From the NCBI RefSeq assembly GCF_040371545.1, contig NZ_AP029048.1, forward strand, positions 868,001 to 932,000: DNA of 64,000 nt, given 5' to 3'. The notes under the pieces are model-generated. The model saw nothing but the letters and a program-made list of their open reading frames with translations. It was not told where the DNA came from and searched no databases. This document shows, one piece after another, positions 27,907 to 36,387 of the stretch. The position numbers and the translations under genes are program-made. How positions within the stretch are numbered: the first letter of the stretch is position 1; the number at the start of each line of letters is the position of its first letter. This DNA comes from Synechococcus sp. M16CYN (lineage in GTDB: Bacteria > Cyanobacteriota > Cyanobacteriia > PCC-6307 > Cyanobiaceae).

Positions 27907-28764
27907 ATGCAGCGGGACGAACCAGCTGCTGGCAGTCTGTACCTGGTAGGAACTCCGATTGGCCACATGGGAGACCTTTCCCCACGAGCCATTCACCTAT
28001 TGACAGCTGTCGATGTCATCGTTTGTGAGGACACGCGCCACAGTGGACAACTTCTTGGCAGACTAGGGGCGAAGGGGAGGAGGTTATCTTTTCATCGATA
28101 TAATGCTCGTGCGCGCCTGCCTCAACTACTGGAGTTACTAGCTGGGGGCAGCAGCCTAGCGGTAGTCAGTGACGCCGGATTACCTGCCGTTAGTGATCCT
28201 GGTGAGGAACTCGTAGCTGCCGCCCGCCGGGCAGGTCACGCCGTGCTTTGTGTTCCTGGCCCGTGTGCAGCTACCACCGCTCTGGTAAGTAGTGGTCTCC
28301 CAAGTGGACGCTTTTGTTTTGAAGGTTTTCTACCCACAAAGAACAAAGAACGTCGACAACGTCTTGAACAAATTGCCAGTGAACTACGTACCACTGTGCT
28401 GTACGAAGCACCACATCGATTAATCACACTTCTGTCGGAACTTTGTATTTACTGCGGTTCAGAACGTCCTTTGCAGGTGGCACGAGAACTCACAAAGTGC
28501 CATGAGGAACAGGTGGGTCCAACGGTGCAAGCAGCCCTTAATCATTTTCAACAAACACATCCCCAAGGAGAATTTACTTTGGTTCTCGGAGGCGCACCAA
28601 TCACCACGGCAATAACTCTGAGTGATATACAATTGACAGAAAGTCTTCGAAACCTGATCGCGCAAGGTACGACTGCCAGTGACGCGGCACGCCAACTGGC
28701 ACGCGAAACAGGACTCTCCCGACGCCGACTTTACGCTTTATTGCATCAAGAAACATCAGACTGA
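27907..28764 (+). CDS. rsmI: 16S rRNA (cytidine-1402 2'-O) methyltransferase
   Basis: A 285-residue tetrapyrrole-methylase-fold enzyme that 2'-O-methylates C1402 in the ribosomal P site. The opening SLYLVGTPIGHMGDLSPRAI and then VIVCEDTRHSGQLL are the RsmI signature, followed by AVVSDAGLPAVSDPGEELV and CVPGPCAATTALVSSGLPSG, which form the SAM pocket. The basic C-terminal segment (QLARETGLSRRRLYALL) is also usual. The frame is open from a GTG at 27892, but the ATG at 27907 gives the normal N-terminus. Divergent from the cysQ-like gene. Confidence 0.93.
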   Translation: MQRDEPAAGSLYLVGTPIGHMGDLSPRAIHLLTAVDVIVCEDTRHSGQLLGRLGAKGRRLSFHRYNARARLPQLLELLAGGSSLAVVSDAGLPAVSDPGEELVAAARRAGHAVLCVPGPCAATTALVSSGLPSGRFCFEGFLPTKNKERRQRLEQIASELRTTVLYEAPHRLITLLSELCIYCGSERPLQVARELTKCHEEQVGPTVQAALNHFQQTHPQGEFTLVLGGAPITTAITLSDIQLTESLRNLIAQGTTASDAARQLARETGLSRRRLYALLHQETSD

Positions 28765-28784
28765 ACAACCCCCGGATTTCTCCT

Positions 28785-29027
28785 TTGCTCCTTCGCTTGC
28801 GATTATTGGCAATTAGTTTTGGAGGTAGCATAACGCTACTGCTTGTGCTTTGTTTGGGAGCTCAAAACCTGCAAGATCGCCATCAACTTCAGGTTGGTCA
28901 AATGCGCTCTGTCCCACTTCCAACGGGATTTATTATAGGAATGTCCGTTATATTAGGATTTGTAAGTGGCGGAAGCACCGTTGCCTTCCTGATGCCCGCT
29001 GGGCAAGACACCAACAATAAGTCCTGA
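28785..29027 (+). CDS. Small two-helix membrane protein
   Basis: An 80-residue product with two hydrophobic segments: LLAISFGGSITLLLVLCLGA near the N-terminus and FIIGMSVILGFVSGGSTVAF after a polar linker (QNLQDRHQLQVGQMRSVPLP). The layout resembles small LapA-like or photosynthetic-membrane accessory proteins, but no family is certain. The start is TTG at 28785; no ATG gives a complete first helix. It follows rsmI by 20 bp, and its stop directly abuts the stop of the convergent HTH gene. Confidence 0.6.
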   Translation: MLLRLRLLAISFGGSITLLLVLCLGAQNLQDRHQLQVGQMRSVPLPTGFIIGMSVILGFVSGGSTVAFLMPAGQDTNNKS

Positions 29028-29840
29028 TTAATCGTCTAGTGATACTAGGGCACCTTCTATTACAAGGCGAGTGATGCCTCGTTTTAAGAGATACGAGCTC
29101 GTGCGTTCAAATACACCGGTATCGGGTACCTTGATAACTCGTTGACTGCGGCTACACTGGCGTTTAGCAGCTCGAGGATTGGAAAATAAACAAAGTCCCT
29201 GTCGATCCTGATCAGTAACATCGAGCTGATTAAGTTCAGGAAAATCCCTAAGGGGGCGGACGTCTAACTCAACCGCTTTGTCTACCAGCATATAAACACT
29301 GTTAGGAAGTACCCCAGGACTGAGTGGTCGAGTTTCTGTTTTAGTGCGATTATTCAATTCGTTAATCCCGATCAGAGGTACTAGCTCTGTAGGAACTTCA
29401 AAAAAAGTCGGGTCCTCATATTCTGAATTTTGCTCTTCGGGTTCCTTACCAAAATCATCGGCATCGTTCAGCGCTAGGCCACTGGGATCCTCCGAAGAAA
29501 GCTCTTCGGAGGAGATGATAGGCGCGGTTTTATTGGCGGAGGCAGCGTCGATAAGGACAACAGAGTCGTCTGAGTTCGCAGCAATAGCGGTTGTTAGGAC
29601 TTCACTACGAGGTGGCACCATATCAACATGGACTGATGCTGAAGCACTCACAGCCCCGCTTTTTTGACGACTAGCTTTTAGAGCGGCATAGGCCTCAGGC
29701 GGCAACAGCGATTTAACTGTGCGACTCACAGTATTCGGACTACAACCAAATTCCTCAGCGAGAGCAGCAGTGGACTCACCTGCTTTATAACGGCCTACTA
29801 GTTCCTGCCTCTCGCTGTCACTAAGACGACGCGGTACCAT
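29028..29840 (-). CDS. Helix-turn-helix protein of cyanobacterial type
   Basis: A 270-residue protein. The first 55 residues form a Hin/resolvase-type or sigma-like helix-turn-helix: LSDSERQELVGRYKAGESTA then ALAEEFGCSPNTVSRTVKSL. The middle (about residues 60-160) is acidic, low-complexity and probably disordered. The C-terminal 110 residues look folded and conserved in style (RPLRDFPELNQLDVTDQDRQ; CSRSQRVIKVPDTGVFER; LLKRGITRLVIEGALVSLDD). I infer DNA binding, but no target is evident. It is preceded by about 90 bp before the divergent tRNA-Arg gene. Confidence 0.72.
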   Translation of the reverse strand: MVPRRLSDSERQELVGRYKAGESTAALAEEFGCSPNTVSRTVKSLLPPEAYAALKASRQKSGAVSASASVHVDMVPPRSEVLTTAIAANSDDSVVLIDAASANKTAPIISSEELSSEDPSGLALNDADDFGKEPEEQNSEYEDPTFFEVPTELVPLIGINELNNRTKTETRPLSPGVLPNSVYMLVDKAVELDVRPLRDFPELNQLDVTDQDRQGLCLFSNPRAAKRQCSRSQRVIKVPDTGVFERTSSYLLKRGITRLVIEGALVSLDD

Positions 29841-29933
29841 CTGATGCCGCTACTTACACAACTGCCAATCTTAGGAGCAAACGGCCCCTATCTACCCGTG
29901 GTAACTGGTTTGAGCTACCAAAATAGGAAGGTT

Positions 29934-30007
29934 GCTCCCTTAGCTCAGCTGGATAGAGCAACTGCCTTCTAAGCAGTCGGTCGATGGTTCGAATCCATCA
30001 GGGAGCG
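29934..30007 (+). tRNA. tRNA-Arg (anticodon TCT)
   Basis: A complete cloverleaf is visible: acceptor GCTCCCT (29934-29940) with AGGGAGC (30000-30006) and G discriminator; D arm TAGCTCAGCTGGATAGAGC; anticodon arm ACTGC-CTTCTAA-GCAGT with TCT at 29968-29970; T arm GATGG-TTCGAAT-CCATC. CCA is not encoded. It reads AGA/AGG arginine codons. It marks the boundary between the dense block to the left and the low-GC island to the right. Confidence 0.97.
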
Positions 30008-30018
30008 TAGCCAGACAC

Positions 30019-30060
30019 ATTGCGGCATCTGGGGTTTTTCCTGGTTGCCGCAATTTTTTT
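30019..30060 (+). terminator. Intrinsic terminator after tRNA-Arg
   Basis: ATTGCGGCA (30019-30027) pairs perfectly with TGCCGCAAT (30046-30054), and the stem runs into a stretch of T residues (30053-30060). It lies about 12 nt after the tRNA. The loop is 18 nt. Confidence 0.85.
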
Positions 30061-30076
30061 AAGCGAATCGTTTCCA

Positions 30077-30187
30077 TCAGTTGAGATCGCTCAGAACTCT
30101 TGCAAACCCTTCAAGGTTATGCAGAATTTCATCAGAGTGACGTTCTCGGCCACAACGCGGGCAACCTGGCTGGAAAACATCGAGCAT
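30077..30187 (-). CDS. Possible small CxxC protein, perhaps part of a frameshifted gene
   Basis: A 36-residue leftward frame, MLDVFQPGCPRCGRERHSDE then ILHNLEGFARVLSDLN, looks like a half zinc-ribbon plus an amphipathic helix. Just upstream (to about 30335, another frame) is a hydrophobic stretch, AIPLLLLVVAYSVLSPYAWR, followed by RLEAHLVAAVILM, so the two may be pieces of one gene split by a frameshift. The rightward frame across the same DNA begins inside the tRNA terminator and is less credible. Family unknown. Confidence 0.35.
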   Translation of the reverse strand: MLDVFQPGCPRCGRERHSDEILHNLEGFARVLSDLN

Positions 30188-30895
30188 AAACGCGATCGCC
30201 TGCGGGTTGTTTCATCAGAATTACCGCCGCGACCAGATGAGCCTCAAGGCGCTGGCGCCAAGCGTAGGGTGATAAGACGCTATAAGCCACCACCAGGAGC
30301 AGTAAGGGTATTGCAGGCGGTCGCCGAAGCTGCACGGATTTTCGATGCTGTTACGAAGAGTACCTTTAAGTGGCCCGATCCAAATGGACTTAATGCCTAC
30401 AGTCCTGCGCATTTGATATCCAAAGCGCTGCAGACGTTGATAACGGCACTCAAAGGCGAATTACTGGGCAAAAAGCTGATCTAACGTAACGCACATGGGT
30501 AAGACGTATCCGCCTTATTCCGACAAATTGATCATTTTTTCGCTAGCCAGCAGCGCTAGGCCTCAGATGCCGCGTTGCTGAATACAGTGCTCTGCATCTG
30601 GGTTGCTAACACTAGAAGCAGGCAAATTGCCCACGACAAACTCAGGCGGCTGTGGAAGCAGGTGAAATAGGACTAGTTGGATCAAATCCGCAGCATGCGC
30701 GGTAATGATGCCGCTGCAAGACTTGTCGCAGGCATCGAAGATTTCGAGAATGACGAGATGATAAGGTGCACATGCACACCTAAACCGACGACAGACCTAC
30801 CGAAGTCAGCTTAGTATCGTGGGATGTACTGAAAAAAATTTGGTTTTTGACCAAAATAGCTGTAATTTTCTAGTATATTTTATTAGGAAGGCTAA

Positions 30896-31291
30896 CTGGT
30901 TTATAAGGTCAATCGCGAAACAGAATCGATTAAAGGCAAGGAAGGATTCCGTATCATTGGCGCCGCACCACTGGAATCATAGCCAGACGACTGCCACGAT
31001 TTCTACAAGTGGTGGAAACAGCACGAGATACCAAATGCCGCGCCCTTATGGACAAGGTCAACCCCTCCAGAGATCTTGACGCTGCAGCTGGAGAGACTTA
31101 AAAATCAACTCATCAATTATTGGCGCCGATTATCCAGAAGGTTGAACAACAGATTTTTGAGTGGCATGCGCTCTCGATCGCGAGCCCACAACACTAACAG
31201 CATCGCCAGTCTCAAGACCGACGCATGCCTGAAGGCAGCAGGGCAAAGCGAAAGGTTGCATTCAAGACTGAACCGCTTAGCTCAGAAATAA
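30896..31291 (+). pseudogene. Broken coding sequence of unknown family
   Basis: One frame is open for 28 codons (30896-30979), meets TAG at 30980, then stays open for 102 codons to a TAA ending at 31291. The product after the stop includes DDCHDFYKWWKQHEIPNAAP, LWTRSTPPEILTLQLERLKN and a very basic tail. Its base composition is closer to the normal genes than to the island, and there is no ATG at the front. I read it as a gene inactivated by a nonsense mutation and loss of its start. A TTG at 31076 could give a 71-residue product. A further possible remnant (RQIAHDKLRRLWKQVK, two stops, then LDQIRSMRGNDAAARLVAGI) lies at about 30600-30800. Confidence 0.45.
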
Positions 31292-31689
31292 TCTTTAGGC
31301 ATGGATAATCTCGTTACTATTCCCTATTGTCTTGCCTACACTATCAAATATAAATACAAAGGATAAAAATGCCTTGAGACTTGAGTTTATGCAGACTTCA
31401 TATGCTTTGAATACGGAATAATTACTATTTTATTTCGCTTTCTGTATATATTTTGTACTGGATATTTTAAAAGAAAATGCGATATAAGTGGCCGGCACTT
31501 AGTTTACATGAAATCTAGGTATTTTTGATATAATTAAGACAGTGCCAACGAAAAATCGCTACAGCAATTACAGAGACTGACTTAATACCTTCAGCAATAG
31601 ATGTGCGAGTATCTCTTATTCAACATGCGATAGCGCTCACGGCTTAAACACCAAAAGCGATAACTATGGCGATAAGATTCGATCGCAGC

Positions 31690-31839
31690 CTACTTGCGGT
31701 TCAGAAATTTCCAGCCTGCCCAGATGATCATGGCAAGAACAATCCAATTAAAAAAAGCTCGGAACACTGTTAAACCGATGAAAATCACCAACGCAGAGAC
31801 GACAGCATTCCTAATGATGGACTTGGAGCCATCAGTCAT
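31690..31839 (-). CDS. 49-residue small membrane protein
   Basis: A complete short leftward gene with ATG start and TAG stop. The product starts MTDGSKSIIRNAVVSALVIF, continues IGLTVFRAFFNWIVLAMIIW and ends AGWKFLNRK. The pattern is a charged N-terminus, about 35 hydrophobic residues (one long or two short membrane helices), and a basic C-terminus, as in genuine small membrane proteins. It lies in otherwise non-coding DNA. I recognise no family. Confidence 0.6.
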   Translation of the reverse strand: MTDGSKSIIRNAVVSALVIFIGLTVFRAFFNWIVLAMIIWAGWKFLNRK

Positions 31840-31941
31840 GTATTTCCAGCGGGGAATCAAAGCCAAGACGACACAAAGCTACTAAGTACTTTCTAAGTGC
31901 AACAGCACTGCGATTGAAGAAAGCTTATTCGCCACGACTTT

Positions 31942-32067
31942 CTACATGAGACACGCCAGATAGTATGCATTCTGTTTGCAGCTGTTGGGTCCCAAGCCAA
32001 CTGACCAATTGTTACGATGGGTGAGCGGTTGTTGACACCAATCGAGTTTGTCCAAATCAGGCGCCAT
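31942..32067 (-). CDS. Doubtful 41-residue small protein
   Basis: A leftward frame giving MAPDLDKLDWCQQPLTHRNN then WSVGLGPNSCKQNAYYLACL and M. The composition is balanced and protein-like, with codon use less AT-rich than the surroundings. No signal or known motif. A longer frame on the same strand (31893-32174) overlaps it in another phase and looks less natural. Either could be a chance frame. Confidence 0.3.
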   Translation of the reverse strand: MAPDLDKLDWCQQPLTHRNNWSVGLGPNSCKQNAYYLACLM

Positions 32068-33750
32068 CTTTTAACAGAAAGAACTGTGGCAAAAGGCAGT
32101 CTGTGACTGATATCTAGTAATTTCCTATGAGAGAAACAGTTTGCCCCTATTGGTTTTAGCAGGAAATCTCTCAATAACTAATGAGATTTCTTAACTGACC
32201 TTTCTTCTAATTACTTCCATCTAAATTTTTGTTCTTATCGATGACTTCTATAAATTATTATGAGATTCTTGTCTGCATTTCTAGATTTATTAATTAATAA
32301 ACAAATATAAATATGATGATCATAAGTTAATATTTAAGAATGATTTAAACTTTATATTAATTTTTAAAAATTAATATTTTTATAATTAGCAATGTAGTTG
32401 AGGAGTTTTAACATTTTAGAAAATATTCATTTATTGAAAAAATAATTAATCATATATAGCAATATTAATTAACTATCTTTTATTAGTTTAAAATATTGAG
32501 TAAAGTAAAATTACTAAAAACATTTTAATAATGGTAATAAATCTTATACAAGACAACAAGTTCGATTCTAATTATCCTAGTTATTAGTTTTGAAAACAAA
32601 AGTTAGTAAGAAAACAAACTATTTGCACTAAGATAGCTTATATAAGCAAATGGCATTGCTAACTCTAACTCTATCATCTTACCTTCTCATAAATTAGCAG
32701 ATTTGACTGAGCAAAAACTCAGAATAGTCTTAATATTAAAAGAATAAGAAATTTAATAGTTAAATTTTTATAAAAAATAGATACAAACTTAAACATCTAA
32801 TGAATGATACCATTTTTTATTAATAAGGAATAAACTCTTATCTTAAAATTATTGCTAGTTAAAAGATTACTTCTTAAATAGAATGGAAAGTTTATTGTAT
32901 AAATTTGGGTCACTTAATAAGTGAATCAAATTCTTGAAATAAGAGATAATAAATTTGTTTAAAATTATTGACTGCATAAACATAAGGTGAATCTTTTTAT
33001 TCAAGCTTATTTTTATCATTTTTTGATAATTAATGCTATCTTCAGTAGAATATAATATTAAAAGTGTGATCAATTTTTATTGAATATATACAAAGATGAA
33101 GAAACTTTTAGAAATTAGAAGACTTAATAGGATCCAGTTTTTTCTTGAAACTTTTATTGTTAAATTGAGTACAAATGCTTATAGCATCTTGTTACCGGAC
33201 TTCTCTAGAACGCAGTTAGTCGAAAAGCATCGCAAGTGGAAGTTCACACAGCTCATGCCCATCCAATGGGTACTTTGATCATTGAGGGGCGTCATAAACC
33301 TTTCCAAGCTTTGGCTTGCCCATTAAATCCAAAAACAACCCTTGTCAGCAAAAAGAAGTAGTTATTTGAGACAGGGTGCCCAATCAATGATGAGTTTTGT
33401 CAACAGATCTATGTCCTAGACGCTAAGATAAGCAAAAAGCTATGAGGCTTATCTAGTCGAAAATCCCACCTGCATATCAGGTGGAACTGGATATTGAAAC
33501 GGTTTCTTAGGTAAGGAGGATTTTGTTTAATCCACAACCACTTTTTAGTAGATGTTATCACGGTTTATCGTAACAAAGATTAGGGTTGCATGCAGTTAGA
33601 TTTAGATAAGTGAAAGTGGTTTTTGAGATTAATAACTAGAAAAGAGAAATCTTACTCGATGAGAATTCTTAATGGTGTTTTTTGATATTAATGGCTAACC
33701 TCAAAATAAAGTAATTTACTAGGATAGTTAAGTAACTGAAGAGTAAAAGA
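32068..33750. other. Very AT-rich gene desert with one coding remnant
   Basis: From about 32200 to 33090 the DNA is overwhelmingly A and T, with stops in every frame. A short hairpin (GAAATCTC/GAGATTTC) lies at 32163-32190. At 33096-33278 a frame encodes a basic 60-residue peptide; at 33200-33361 a different phase reads VHTAHAHPMGTLIIEGRHKP then FQALACPLNPKTTLVSKKK before TAG. Together they look like one frameshifted short gene. At 33509-33520 an AAGGAGG sequence precedes a TTG with only a 16-codon frame. No RNA gene is recognised apart from the hairpin pair listed below. Confidence 0.5.
33426..33484. ncRNA. Two adjacent hairpins, possible structured RNA
   Basis: AGATAAGC (33426-33433) pairs with GCTTATCT (33447-33454), and 12 nt later CCACCTG (33466-33472) pairs with CAGGTGG (33478-33484) around CATAT. 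The second stem is GC-rich in a very AT-rich setting. Neither is followed by a T-run, so they are not simple terminators. They might belong to a small RNA or to the 3' region of the broken gene ending at 33361. Confidence 0.3.
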
Positions 33751-34065
33751 TTAGCTACTACATATTCGCCTTAATAAATCAGGAGTTTTGACCTTCTGTT
33801 CAGAGATTTCCTCGATCATGGTTTCAATTTTGCTAATCACATGAACGTCTATTTTTTTAACAACGCTATGTATTTTCCATAAACCTACTTGTTTTTCTGA
33901 CCTCGAATATGTCACTTGCCAAGCATCTTTGACGGGAGTTACAGTGATCTGAGTCCAGAAAAACTTGCTTTCATCATTCAGATAGAGAAAATACTTGATA
34001 GAGCCATCTTTCCCTTCTTTTTTGCAAAATCCTAATTCCTCAAGACGAGAGTCTAAATCCATCAT
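33751..34065 (-). CDS. Hypothetical protein
   Basis: A 104-residue product starting MMDLDSRLEELGFCKKEGKD. The sequence alternates charged and hydrophobic residues like a small alpha/beta domain: SIKYFLYLNDESKFFWTQIT, VTPVKDAWQVTYSRSEKQVG, LWKIHSVVKKIDVHVISKIE. It has no signal peptide, membrane segment or known motif. Codon composition is AT-rich like the island. It is followed on the same strand by nothing recognisable, and preceded by the secreted hypothetical at 34186-34449. It is one of the few full-size frames here and probably a real lineage-specific gene. Confidence 0.6.
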   Translation of the reverse strand: MMDLDSRLEELGFCKKEGKDGSIKYFLYLNDESKFFWTQITVTPVKDAWQVTYSRSEKQVGLWKIHSVVKKIDVHVISKIETMIEEISEQKVKTPDLLRRICSS

Positions 34066-34185
34066 AGCAACTTTAATTACTTTGAATGACCTGATGCCTT
34101 GTATATTATACTCACAGTAACAGCTTCAAATCTAGATTGATTAATTCAAATTGTATTTACGCAGAGTTAACATAAACCAAGACTC

Positions 34186-34449
34186 CTAGCTGCTAGCAGC
34201 TAGGGCTCTCTGATGGATGCTTTGCATAGTATTTTTCAGACTAGCTACATCCCGTAAACCATTGACATCAAACCATGGCGCTATAGACCAATCAAAACCT
34301 TCACCGAAGGTACTGTCCGGGGCGACCACATACCAATGACAATTCACGTCTGGGACATCTATAGCACATTTTGACCAATCGTCTTGCCACTGGGGCACCT
34401 GAACCCACATGATCGCCGCAAAAACCAGCGTAAAGAGGCTTTGTAGCAT
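34186..34449 (-). CDS. Hypothetical secreted or anchored small protein
   Basis: An 87-residue product. MLQSLFTLVFAAIMWVQVPQ forms a hydrophobic signal or anchor, and the rest is polar with several tryptophans and one Cys pair (WSKCAIDVPDVNCHWYVVAP; GFDWSIAPWFDVNGLRDVAS). The two cysteines 10 residues apart could form a disulfide in the periplasm. GC content is nearer to normal genes than to its flanks. No family is recognised; the role is unknown. Confidence 0.62.
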   Translation of the reverse strand: MLQSLFTLVFAAIMWVQVPQWQDDWSKCAIDVPDVNCHWYVVAPDSTFGEGFDWSIAPWFDVNGLRDVASLKNTMQSIHQRALAASS

Positions 34450-35122
34450 AAATCCTTATGAGAATATAAGGCTTGAAGCTTAGCACCTACTTCAACATGC
34501 TAAAAGTAGCATAACAAACCATATTATTAGCTTATTGATAACGTCTTCCTATACTGTTTCTTAATGATTATGCTATCAATAATTTTGCATAAATAATACT
34601 CAGAATATCAATCAATCAGTTGACGATTCTTATTTCATCTCTCACTACTATTACAGTGCACCCCTTCAGCTTGTCCAATCATGCAAAGATACATATTTGA
34701 TGGTGAAGTTTTTCTTTGCGTTTGCAGTAGTTAGTCCTAGAATGATTGATTAATTTGCAGCCAATCAAAATAAGGTATGTATATTTCTTCGCAGCTTTTT
34801 TAACATGGGTATATAAATTGCTATAGCAAAGGGAAGTAGTAAGACACTGCAGCAGTGTAATAATGAAACCTTTCGCGATGTTAGCATAACTTCTACTAAA
34901 TTAGATATTAGTAAATCTGATATTTATTGCTGGATTGATCTAGTTATTTATCTTATCTTGGTAAGGATAAATCAATCTATTACTTTGTAGCAAAGTAATA
35001 CTATACTTAATGATAACTAGAAATGCAATAGCTTCAAAAGGTGAAGTCATTTATTTCTAGTTTTGCCAAGCATGAACTCATGAAACTTACTAGTAACTCA
35101 GCAAAATCTCTATATGATTCAG
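34450..35122. other. AT-rich intergenic DNA
   Basis: No gene is visible. Apart from the hairpin cluster listed at 34933-35062 there is a small palindrome ACACTG-CAG-CAGTGT near 34845-34860. Short frames of up to 17 codons occur on both strands without support. Confidence 0.5.
34933..35062. ncRNA. Cluster of three hairpins, possible structured RNA
   Basis: GATTGAT (34933-34939) pairs with ATCAATC (34971-34977); ATTACTTTG (34979-34987) pairs perfectly with CAAAGTAAT (34991-34999) around TAG; AACTAGAAAT (35015-35024) pairs with ATTTCTAGTT (35053-35062), which runs into two further T residues. Three consecutive stems in 130 bp are suggestive, but AT-rich stems arise easily by chance. Strand and function are unknown. 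Confidence 0.3.
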
Positions 35123-35254
35123 TTAACGACGAATCAAACGCACTGCCACAATAATCGCTAATAATACAAGAAACCAAGTTAATAGATTAAGTTGGAAAGT
35201 AATGGCTACAATAAGTCCCAAAATAAAAAACAGTAGGAAACAACCCAATGTCAT
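35123..35254 (-). CDS. 43-residue small membrane protein
   Basis: A leftward frame from ATG to TAA. The product starts MTLGCFLLFFILGLIVAITF, continues QLNLLTWFLVLLAIIVAV and ends RLIRR. Two hydrophobic helices with a short polar turn and a basic C-terminal anchor are a common layout for small membrane proteins. It lies 15 nt downstream of another short frame on the same strand, as in an operon. No Shine-Dalgarno sequence is obvious. No known family; AT-rich DNA can mimic hydrophobic proteins, so it needs comparison with relatives. Confidence 0.5.
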   Translation of the reverse strand: MTLGCFLLFFILGLIVAITFQLNLLTWFLVLLAIIVAVRLIRR

Positions 35255-35269
35255 GAAAATTTTATAGAG

Positions 35270-35389
35270 TCATTCCATCAAAGCCGATACAGAAGCATAA
35301 TGAAAGGTTATTGGGCATGCCTTAAGAATCGATAAAGCTGTATTGTCCGGTTTCCTCAAATATTTTGGGACATGGATAGTACTGCACAT
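35270..35389 (-). CDS. 39-residue small protein upstream of the small membrane protein
   Basis: A leftward frame from ATG to TGA reading MCSTIHVPKYLRKPDNTALS then ILKACPITFHYASVSALME. The amino acid mix (Pro, His, Lys, Cys, Ala) is not what AT-rich noise would give, which favours a real gene. It ends 15 nt before the 43-residue membrane protein. No domain is recognised. Confidence 0.45.
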   Translation of the reverse strand: MCSTIHVPKYLRKPDNTALSILKACPITFHYASVSALME

Positions 35390-36387
35390 AGTATTGAGTG
35401 ATCTAATTAACTTAATAACAGTGTAAATCTTTTTTCTAGTTGATAGGAAACGCTTTTCTACTTCTATACAGCTCGATAGAAAAACTATCTTTATTTAATG
35501 TAATTCTAATTTACAATAGACTTGACAACTGAACTAGATACCCAAACTATCGATTTTATAAAATTTTTATTCTGTTCATACACTTTATTTCAGGAGGAGA
35601 AATTATAACCACTGAGTTTATATCTATAAAAGTAACTAGAAGAATGATAGAAGCTTTTTTAATTCAGTATCTTGATTAACAGTTAGGTAAAAACAGAGTC
35701 TGGTAACCTAAGATGTATATATTATCTTTCTAGGCCTAGCACCGGTAAGCACATCTGGAAAATCTATTTCAACCAAATCAAGCAAGTTTCTAATATTTAG
35801 TGTTATTTTTTAGTTTTTCTCGTTGATCGAAGACTTTTGCTTCATACTGCCTATCTCAACGTTGAATCTTTCATTTGCTAAACTAGGCATAAAGTGCAGA
35901 AAAGAAATCTTTGGTTATAGACTAGATTCACAGATACTTATTAATTAATACATACTAATGCAATTCTATACAAAAACATCATCAGTATTTAACTTTTTAT
36001 AACCTAACGACCAAAGATGCTGAGAGCAGAAATCTATATACTTGAAATTCAATTAATTTAATTATGACTAAATATATCAACTGTTATAAGCACTTTAATA
36101 GTTAAATACCTTTAGTTTTAGGACCTAGCTATTTGTTAAGTTTCCATTTGTGTCTATATTTTATTTTCACTTGTGTCAAGTGATTGATCGGTTACAATAA
36201 GTAAAGAAACTAAATTTGATCATTCCAGAAATGACGCTACTTCGTTCATGCGGCAATTATCATGCTTGCTGATTCACCAAAGCTATTATCATAGACATGA
36301 TGATTATTACTCAATTGTAAAGAAACAATTCTAAAAAAAGAAAAAACAACGTCAGTTCGACTACAAATTCATCAAGACAGCACGATC
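35390..36387. other. AT-rich gene desert upstream of the prohibitin-like gene
   Basis: About 1 kb without a convincing gene. A strong AGGAGG occurs at about 35594-35600 but precedes no ATG. A 26-residue leftward frame (35810-35890, MPSLANERFNVEIGSMKQKS start) is doubtful. The last 150 bp must contain the promoter of the prohibitin-like gene; I cannot pick one -10/-35 pair with confidence. Confidence 0.5.

Noticed and set aside
30020-30484. Rightward 154-codon frame after tRNA-Arg
   Set aside because: Its start lies within the tRNA terminator hairpin, composition is unnatural, and the opposite strand gives better protein-like segments.
30980-30982. In-frame TAG as recoded amino acid (read-through)
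   Set aside because: Nothing suggests a recoding system; loss of the start codon and surrounding decay make a pseudogene simpler.
35594-35600. Strong AGGAGG sequence as a ribosome binding site
   Set aside because: No ATG, GTG or TTG at suitable spacing opens a meaningful frame; the same applies to AAGGAGG near 33512.
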